From contig JAHKBC010000222.1 in the NCBI GenBank assembly GCA_018825725.1, positions 1-7,041 on the forward strand: a stretch of DNA of 7,041 nucleotides, in the 5' to 3' direction. Positions 1 to 5,010 of the stretch are shown piece by piece. The notes below the pieces were generated by a model. That model saw nothing but the letters and a program-made list of their open reading frames with translations. It made no database searches and had not been told where the DNA came from. How positions within the stretch are numbered: the first letter of the stretch is position 1; each line of letters starts with the position of its first letter. The translations under genes were made by a program, and so were the position numbers. This DNA is from Candidatus Omnitrophota bacterium. Lineage in GTDB: Bacteria > Omnitrophota > Gorgyraeia > Gygaellales > Profunditerraquicolaceae.

Positions 1-591
1 AGCCTATATCGATTGATCGCTGGGGCAAGCATTGCTATCCCCCTGGCAGTTATTATCGGCATGTCAATCGCCATGAATAAATGGTGCTCATTTATTTTTA
101 CTCCGCTTATCGCTACTCTATATCCTATGCCTAAATTAGCGCTATTTCCTTTATTGCTGGTAATCTTTGGCTTGGGCGATATTTCTAAAATAGCCCTGAT
201 AACGGTCGGCATATTTTTCTGGGTACTTTTCTATACCCTTCATGGAGTACAAAGGTTATTTACCGAAGATTACATGGATATCGCGGCGGCGTTCGGTATC
301 CCTTTACTTAAAAAAGTCCGAAGGATAGTTTTACGGGGAGCCCTGCCTGAAATTATCAATGGTGTTAAGACCGGACTGGGACATGGTTTGTCAATGGTCG
401 TAGCCAGTGAATTCACCTTCAGCAAAAATGGCATTGGTTATTTTATTTGGAATGCCTGGGATCAATTTCGGATCGTCGATATGTATTGCGGCCTTGTCGT
501 CATCGGATCCCTGGGAATCATCGCCTACTACGTTCCGGAAAATATAAAAAACAATCTTGTGGAAATTAATCGTTTTGGCATTAATGATTAA
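1..591 (+). CDS. ABC transporter permease, TauC/SsuC (nitrate/sulfonate/bicarbonate) type, 5' truncated
   Basis: Inner-membrane permease subunit of an ABC importer. The frame is open to base 1, so the gene starts outside the window; 196 residues are visible and about 50-80 N-terminal residues are probably missing. Numbering from the edge, hydrophobic segments lie near 6-24, 30-56, 62-82, 125-140 and 160-178. The segment YPMPKLALFPLLLVIFGLGD (about 41-60) is the hallmark of the TauC/SsuC group. The cytoplasmic EAA loop that docks on the ATPase is at about 92-125 (DIAAAFGIPLLKK, then LPEIINGVKTGLG). The C-terminus ends a few residues after the last helix, as is usual. The substrate cannot be read: this family carries sulfonates, nitrate, bicarbonate, thiamine precursors and riboflavin-like compounds. 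ATPase and binding-protein genes are not in view. The radical SAM gene follows 12 bases downstream, probably in the same operon. Confidence 0.9.
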   Translation, partial: SLYRLIAGASIAIPLAVIIGMSIAMNKWCSFIFTPLIATLYPMPKLALFPLLLVIFGLGDISKIALITVGIFFWVLFYTLHGVQRLFTEDYMDIAAAFGIPLLKKVRRIVLRGALPEIINGVKTGLGHGLSMVVASEFTFSKNGIGYFIWNAWDQFRIVDMYCGLVVIGSLGIIAYYVPENIKNNLVEINRFGIND

Positions 592-603
592 AAAATATTT
601 ATT

Positions 604-2037
604 ATGGAAGTAGGCAGTTTTATTGATCTTGTACGTCAGAGAACGGACGCGCTCGACATAGCGCAGTTAAAAGCATCCGGCTTATTGCCTCTTCATAATT
701 TACACTACCGCGCACTTTATTATCCGCCAAGCAAGTTTTACACCATCACCAGCCCCGCGAACAGCGAAGAAGAAATATTCAAAGGGCTTGTCTATAGAGG
801 GAACCCCCCCCTGGTAGTATATATTCATATCCCATTTTGCCCGCAGAAATGCATGTTTTGCTATTTTCTAACTTATGTTGATAGCAGCGAAAGGCAAATA
901 GACCAATATCTTGATTATTTAGAAAAGGAATTCGCGTTATGGCAGGCACGCTTAGAAACGAAGATTTCCCCTCATGCGCTGTTTATCGGAGGAGGGTCTC
1001 CTACTTTTCTATCCTGCCGGCAGCTTGAACGATTATTAACCATAGCCAATAACGGGTTGAATTTCTTCGCCTGTAAGGAGTTTACTGTTGAAGCAGAGCC
1101 GGGAACTTTGGCGGGCATAGAAGGCTCGCGCAAGCTGGATATACTAAAAAATCATGGCGTCAACCGTATTTGCTTAGGCGTTCAGTCTTTCAACGATGAG
1201 ATTTTGCGCGCTATGGGCAGGCATCATACAGTATCTCATTCGAAAGACGCGATCCAGCAGATCAAAAATAAAAAGTTTCAAAGTATCTGCATTGACTTAT
1301 TATACGGATTCCCTGGAATTACTTTAGAGATGTGGATCCAGGATCTTTTAGAAGCCCACACACTGGATGTTGACGGGTACGAATTGTACCGCTTACGCAT
1401 TGTCCCTCATGGCTACGGAAAAGCGCAAATCAGACAATATTACGAAAATAACAAACATCTATTCCCCGACCTAAATATGACCTGTTTTCAAAAAATGTCT
1501 GCCAAGGTCATTGCGTCGCATCATGGATTTCAGGAATATTATAGAATGTTTTTTTCGCGTAATCAGCAGTACAATCCGATTTATCAGTTAGGCAGGACCC
1601 AGAATTTATATGATACTATCGGTCTGGGGATATCGGCATCATCTGTTTTACAGGGAAGGTACATGGAAAATACAAGTCAGAGCCTTGAGCATTACTACTC
1701 TTTTATTGAGAAAGGAAGGCTTGCGCTTGACCGGGGCAGGATCAGGACCTCCGACGATAACCAGCGCAGGGCATTTGTACTGCCTTTAAAACACTGCGGA
1801 ATAAATAAAACGCAATATCAAAAAAATACCGGGTTATCCATTCAGGAACTTTTCGGAGCGCGTATAGAGAAACTAAAAAAATACGGCTTAATTGAAGATA
1901 AGGATGGCGCTATAGTGCTTACCGAGAAAGGAAGTATCTTCGCGGACGAAGTCGTTACGCAATTTTACGCGCCCGAATATCTGCCCTTCCCAAAATCAGA
2001 TTATCCCGCAGGCGAGTTATCTCCTTACAACGATTAA
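604..2037 (+). CDS. HemN/HemW-like radical SAM protein
   Basis: Predicted cytoplasmic radical SAM enzyme of the coproporphyrinogen III oxidase-like (HemN/HemW) family, 477 residues. The [4Fe-4S] motif is CPQKCMFC (C79, C83, C86) inside YIHIPFC. The residue two after the last Cys is Phe, as in HemW (CDF type), not Cys as in HemN. Further family motifs are GGGSPT (129-134, SAM binding), VEAEPGTL (162-169), LGVQSFND (191-198) and DLLYGFPG (231-238). Residues about 395-455 look like the HemN C-terminal winged helix. An N-terminal extension of about 70 residues precedes the core; classical HemW starts almost at the YIHIPFC motif, so the layout is closer to HemN or the heme-cleaving HutW/ChuW group. 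The reaction is therefore open: heme chaperone, heme degradation, methyl transfer or cyclopropanation all occur in this family. ATG 604 is the first Met after an in-frame stop; it has no Shine-Dalgarno sequence. It lies 12 bases after the permease stop. Confidence 0.88.
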   Translation: MEVGSFIDLVRQRTDALDIAQLKASGLLPLHNLHYRALYYPPSKFYTITSPANSEEEIFKGLVYRGNPPLVVYIHIPFCPQKCMFCYFLTYVDSSERQIDQYLDYLEKEFALWQARLETKISPHALFIGGGSPTFLSCRQLERLLTIANNGLNFFACKEFTVEAEPGTLAGIEGSRKLDILKNHGVNRICLGVQSFNDEILRAMGRHHTVSHSKDAIQQIKNKKFQSICIDLLYGFPGITLEMWIQDLLEAHTLDVDGYELYRLRIVPHGYGKAQIRQYYENNKHLFPDLNMTCFQKMSAKVIASHHGFQEYYRMFFSRNQQYNPIYQLGRTQNLYDTIGLGISASSVLQGRYMENTSQSLEHYYSFIEKGRLALDRGRIRTSDDNQRRAFVLPLKHCGINKTQYQKNTGLSIQELFGARIEKLKKYGLIEDKDGAIVLTEKGSIFADEVVTQFYAPEYLPFPKSDYPAGELSPYND

Positions 2038-2048
2038 GAGATTACGGG

Positions 2049-2945
2049 TTACCCGGCGAATATCAATATCACTCCGAAAACCGCGATTACCGTTCCCGCA
2101 ATTATCCTTAGTGTTATCTTTTCCTTCAAGGCAAATGCCGCTATCGGAAGTATAAATAAAGGAGTAGTGCAATTTAGGGTCGTAGCGGAGGAGGCGCCGA
2201 TATATTTCAGGGAAAAGAGAAAAAGAAAAAATCCTCCAAAGATCCCGATAAAAACGCAAAAGAAGGCTAGTTTTAATAAACGGATATCTCTGTAGGGATT
2301 CATCCAATTCTTTAACCTGCGGTTTGCGATACCCCAGAAAACAAGGGCAATCCCTCCCCATGCCAGGCGGATAAAAGTCGCCTGTAAGGCAGAAACATTA
2401 GCCACCCCCACTTTCGCAAAGATTATTGCGACTGATGAACAGAAGGTTGAAAGCAACCCGTATTTTATACCCAAAGCCCGGTTTTTATCCGTACCTTGTT
2501 TTGATGATCGTTCCCATATCACCCAGCTGACACCTATAATAGTAATAAAAATCCCCAGCCATGTCAGGAGCGCGGGTCTCTCTTTTAAAAAAACAACCGC
2601 CAGGACGACGGTTATAATCGGCCCGAGAGTGCCTAATAAAAGGGCTAATCTTGGGCCTAAATATACTAGAGACTTAACGAAAAAGGTATCGCCTAAGGTT
2701 ATCCCTAACAAGCCGCTTAGGCCTAGAAACCAAAAAGCCTGATTGCTGACCGGTTTTATCCCGACCAGTAAAAGTATAATTCCCAAATAAAAACAGCCAA
2801 TCACGCATTTTCCCAGATTTACGCCAAAAGGAGAAATTTCATCACCAAGTTTTTTTAAAAACAAGGATCCGAACGCCCATGCGCCGGCTGAGGCTAAAGC
2901 AGCAAAACCACCCAGATATTTATAAAGCATGTATGATTGTTCCAT
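2049..2945 (-). CDS. EamA/DMT-superfamily transporter
   Basis: Integral membrane carrier of 298 residues, the usual length for a ten-helix EamA protein. Two EamA repeats are seen: about residues 11-144 and 158-297. Each ends with the typical pattern of a charged LKE motif (LKER at 120-123, LKEK at 273-276) followed by the last helix. The segments SLVYLGPRLALLLGTLGPI (92-110) and SLKYIGASSATTLNCTTPL (245-263) are matching halves of the internal duplication. Substrates in this superfamily include amino acids, nucleotide sugars, purines and S-adenosylmethionine, and sequence alone does not choose between them. The gene begins 16 bases after the stop of the exported methyltransferase-like gene and is probably co-transcribed with it. 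The start is uncertain: Met1 has no Shine-Dalgarno sequence, while Met6 (ATG at 2928-2930) has a weak GGAA upstream and gives a more typical N-terminus. The end converges on the radical SAM gene. Confidence 0.9.
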   Translation of the reverse strand: MEQSYMLYKYLGGFAALASAGAWAFGSLFLKKLGDEISPFGVNLGKCVIGCFYLGIILLLVGIKPVSNQAFWFLGLSGLLGITLGDTFFVKSLVYLGPRLALLLGTLGPIITVVLAVVFLKERPALLTWLGIFITIIGVSWVIWERSSKQGTDKNRALGIKYGLLSTFCSSVAIIFAKVGVANVSALQATFIRLAWGGIALVFWGIANRRLKNWMNPYRDIRLLKLAFFCVFIGIFGGFFLFLFSLKYIGASSATTLNCTTPLFILPIAAFALKEKITLRIIAGTVIAVFGVILIFAG

Positions 2946-2961
2946 TGGATTTTTTAATCTT

Positions 2962-4833
2962 TTAGTCTATTCTTTTAAATTCAAAAAAGTAGTTCCGGGT
3001 GAGAAAATCATATTCCCGGACAAACTGATAACCTGCGGCTTTCATTGTTGATATAATGCCAGGCTTCTCCCAATTTACACCGACAAGATTTTCTTTGGAA
3101 AGCCTGCCGATCCGGAAAATACCGCAAAGCAGGATCTTGTTCAACTCGCTTAATTCTCTCTTATCTATGTCTGTAATATTTTCCTTATTTTTATCAAAGA
3201 CTTCACTCGTTCTAAGATTTCCGATTAGCCACTTGCACAACCGGTTATCTTCCGGATACATGCCCGCGTTTATCCAGTATTCAAAGGTAGGGAAAAAAAC
3301 AGGAATGTAATACCTCGATAAATCATTGAATAGAAATCTATCCGAGAGCATCATATTAAAATCCCGGGTAATTTTTATCCGGATATCAGAAGGAACATCC
3401 CCTCCCTGCCATGACCGGATAAAATCCTGTATTTGCCGGCTTAATCTGTCGAATACGGGAAAACCTTCGCCGTTCTTACGCAATAAATAGACTACATTTT
3501 TGTAGCCCTCAAAGTCAATTTCGTCAAAACCAAAGACAGTCTTAGGAGTTATTATATATAAACGCCCTGTATCTTTAGCAAGTGATGGCCTTAATTCACG
3601 GAAGTAATGCTCGGGTTGATCAATGCCCTGGTAAACTCTGCATAAAAATATAAGATCAAAGGAATGCTGTTTATAAAAAAGGTCAAGGCCTTCGCGCTGA
3701 ACGCGCACAGGAAGTATATTATTGTATCGGCCGGCCATCTTATCTTTGATGTATTCTATTGACGACGGATCAATTTCCGTGGCAAACACCATTCCTGTCC
3801 CTGCCAGCTCATCGGCAAAAAGAAAGCTAAACAATCCCGAGCCTGCGCCTATATCCAATATAGTCATGCCAGGACTGATATTTAAAGATTTAACGACCTT
3901 AGCAGTTGGAAGATATGCGGCCCTCTCGGGCGAATTAAAATCATACCTCGATATAGCCCTGGATAAAACCATATAGGGTAAATTAAACTCTCTTCCGATA
4001 TTATCCATTCTTTCGATCGGAATGAAGAATATTTTTGTTGGTATGACATCAATAGATACTTTGTTTTTGTCTACTTTGACTTGTAAAACATGGGGAAATT
4101 GCGGCTTTATCGCTTCAGGCCTTTCGATACCACAGGGAGGAAATCCTGAAGCTACATAATTAACTCCGTCTACCTCCCTATAGTCAATAAAGTGTTTATT
4201 GGCGCCAAAAACATACTTTACTTTACCCTTGATAAGCGGGTGAATGGTTTTAAACCAATCGGAATCATCTTCAAGCCAGAAGGAACGGTGCAGGAAAATA
4301 AAAACATTGTTATAGCTGGAAGCATTAATAATAGTTCTTTTTAAAAAATCCAGCTGTTCCCCGGGGATCAGCCCTTTTATTTTATCCAAAAGGCCATCCG
4401 AATCGAGCAATATAAATAGATTATTTTTATACTCAAAAGACTGGTAAAGTTTCTTGTATTTATCCAAAAAGAGCTTCTTCATCAAGCCAAGCCTGTCTTG
4501 AGGTATAGAAAATGGCCTTATTCGGCAATCGCCGGGGACATTGTAAGTCGGCTTGCCTAAATTATCCGTAATGAGACTGAAATCAGCCCACAGAGATTCA
4601 ACGCTATCCGGACTCATGGGATCGACCATCCCGCCCAGAAATACCACAAAATCCGGATTGTTTTGATTTATCTTATACACGGTCAACTCCCAATCTTTAG
4701 GGTTTGATACGCCAAAATGAATACAACCGGCAACAGTAAATTCAAATTTATCATTATTTTTTGTTTGGGCAAAAACTCGAGTGGTAGAAAACAGAATGGC
4801 AAAAAAAAGAAATAAACTCAAAAATCTACGCAT
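2962..4833 (-). CDS. exported fusion: degenerate calcineurin-like phosphoesterase domain + SAM-dependent methyltransferase domain
   Basis: A 623-residue protein of unknown role. Residues 1-22 are a Sec signal peptide (MRR, hydrophobic stretch, VFA before Q23), with no lipobox and no later membrane helix, so a soluble periplasmic or secreted protein is expected. Residues about 30-265 follow the calcineurin-like phosphoesterase order, but key metal ligands differ: AGCIHFG (37-39, D to C), FLGGMVD (G68 for D), VPGDCRI (D102, C103 for NH), FLHRSFW (H182 kept), FGANKHF (N212 for H, H214 kept). Residues about 305-435 are a class I methyltransferase: LDIGAGSG at 326-333, acidic E353 in ATEIDP, and FDLIFLCRVYQG at 392-403. 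The end (about 590-620, IISTMKAAGYQFVREYDF) resembles the last part of such a domain, so about 435-585 looks like an insertion. The ATG is chosen for the signal peptide; it lacks a nearby Shine-Dalgarno sequence. The EamA gene follows at 16 bases. The methyl acceptor is unknown. Confidence 0.82.
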   Translation of the reverse strand: MRRFLSLFLFFAILFSTTRVFAQTKNNDKFEFTVAGCIHFGVSNPKDWELTVYKINQNNPDFVVFLGGMVDPMSPDSVESLWADFSLITDNLGKPTYNVPGDCRIRPFSIPQDRLGLMKKLFLDKYKKLYQSFEYKNNLFILLDSDGLLDKIKGLIPGEQLDFLKRTIINASSYNNVFIFLHRSFWLEDDSDWFKTIHPLIKGKVKYVFGANKHFIDYREVDGVNYVASGFPPCGIERPEAIKPQFPHVLQVKVDKNKVSIDVIPTKIFFIPIERMDNIGREFNLPYMVLSRAISRYDFNSPERAAYLPTAKVVKSLNISPGMTILDIGAGSGLFSFLFADELAGTGMVFATEIDPSSIEYIKDKMAGRYNNILPVRVQREGLDLFYKQHSFDLIFLCRVYQGIDQPEHYFRELRPSLAKDTGRLYIITPKTVFGFDEIDFEGYKNVVYLLRKNGEGFPVFDRLSRQIQDFIRSWQGGDVPSDIRIKITRDFNMMLSDRFLFNDLSRYYIPVFFPTFEYWINAGMYPEDNRLCKWLIGNLRTSEVFDKNKENITDIDKRELSELNKILLCGIFRIGRLSKENLVGVNWEKPGIISTMKAAGYQFVREYDFLTRNYFFEFKRID

Positions 4834-4853
4834 AGTTATCTGACAATGAAAAT

Positions 4854-4885
4854 AAGATTCAATGATTTTATGAATTACGAATCTT
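4854..4885 (-). repeat. leader inverted repeat (7-base stem, 18-base loop)
   Basis: AAGATTC at 4854-4860 and its exact complement GAATCTT at 4879-4885 can form a hairpin in the leader of the fusion-gene transcript, directly after AGGAG. There is no GC-rich stem and no following U tract, so it is not a terminator. A role in translation start is possible, but a chance repeat in AT-rich DNA cannot be excluded. Confidence 0.35.
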
Positions 4886-4890
4886 CTCCT
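4885..4890 (-). promoter_or_regulatory. Shine-Dalgarno-like AGGAGA, unusually far from the start codon
   Basis: AGGAGA reads 4890 to 4885 on the minus strand. It is the best Shine-Dalgarno match in the leader but lies 52 bases before ATG 4833, too far for normal use. The frame of the fusion gene is open up to a TAG at 4893-4891, and a rare ATT codon at 4875-4873 sits 10 bases after AGGAG. A start there would add 14 residues ahead of the signal peptide, which seems less likely than ATG 4833. Confidence 0.3.
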
Positions 4891-4906
4891 CTATTATTAT
4901 GCTTAT

Positions 4907-4934
4907 ATTGTATAGCAAATACATGTTTAGGCAA
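4907..4934 (-). promoter_or_regulatory. candidate sigma70-type promoter for the exported fusion gene and EamA gene
   Basis: On the minus strand, a -35-like TTGCCT (4934-4929) is followed by a 16-base spacer and a -10-like TACAAT (4912-4907). An overlapping reading is an extended -10, TGC then TATACA (4916-4909). Transcription would start near 4900 and leave a leader of about 65 bases before ATG 4833. It is placed as expected for a separate two-gene transcript. The call rests on consensus match only, in an AT-rich region. Confidence 0.5.
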
Positions 4935-5010
4935 GAATAAAATTAATGGCTCAAACTACTTTATTCGTAATAGGTTACATAAAGCTCCGCTGACTGTTAG
5001 CTAAAGCGAG

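Larger units (their letters stand above)
4874..4971. repeat. 9-base inverted repeat flanking the candidate promoter
   Basis: ATTACGAAT at 4874-4882 and its exact reverse complement ATTCGTAAT at 4963-4971 lie on the two sides of the candidate promoter (4907-4934), with 80 bases between them. Paired operator sites or a structure in read-through transcripts are possible. By rough estimate such a pair arises by chance in perhaps one in ten regions of this size and composition. Confidence 0.35.
4834..5010. other. intergenic region, 177 bases
   Basis: The only sizeable non-coding stretch, AT-rich, between the nuclease gene and the exported fusion gene, both on the minus strand. It holds a promoter-like sequence, a Shine-Dalgarno-like AGGAG far from the start codon, a 7-base hairpin and a 9-base inverted repeat, each listed separately. 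I found no convincing rho-independent terminator after the nuclease stop and no RNA gene. Confidence 0.8.

Noticed and set aside
604..2037. Naming the radical SAM gene hemN or hemW
   Set aside because: It lacks the extra Cys of the HemN motif and has a long N-terminal extension unlike HemW; family members have diverse reactions, so no symbol is given.
2045..2055. Small palindrome CGGG-TTA-CCCG between the convergent genes, a possible terminator
   Set aside because: The stem is only four base pairs, no T tract follows on either strand, and it overlaps the EamA stop codon.
2017..2361. Open frame of 114 codons on the minus strand overlapping the EamA gene
   Set aside because: It is rich in Arg and Tyr with no family features and lies in another frame of a clear EamA protein; a shadow.
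4836..4862. Eight-codon leader peptide starting at TTG 4862 and ending at TAA 4838-4836, just before ATG 4833
   Set aside because: The Shine-Dalgarno-like AGGAG is 23 bases from the TTG, the start codon is weak and the peptide has no attenuation signature such as repeated regulatory codons.
4979..5010. Possible terminator after the nuclease gene (AGCT repeats near 4983 and 4999)
   Set aside because: The self-complementary AGCT stem is too short, the loop is long and there is no clear U tract.
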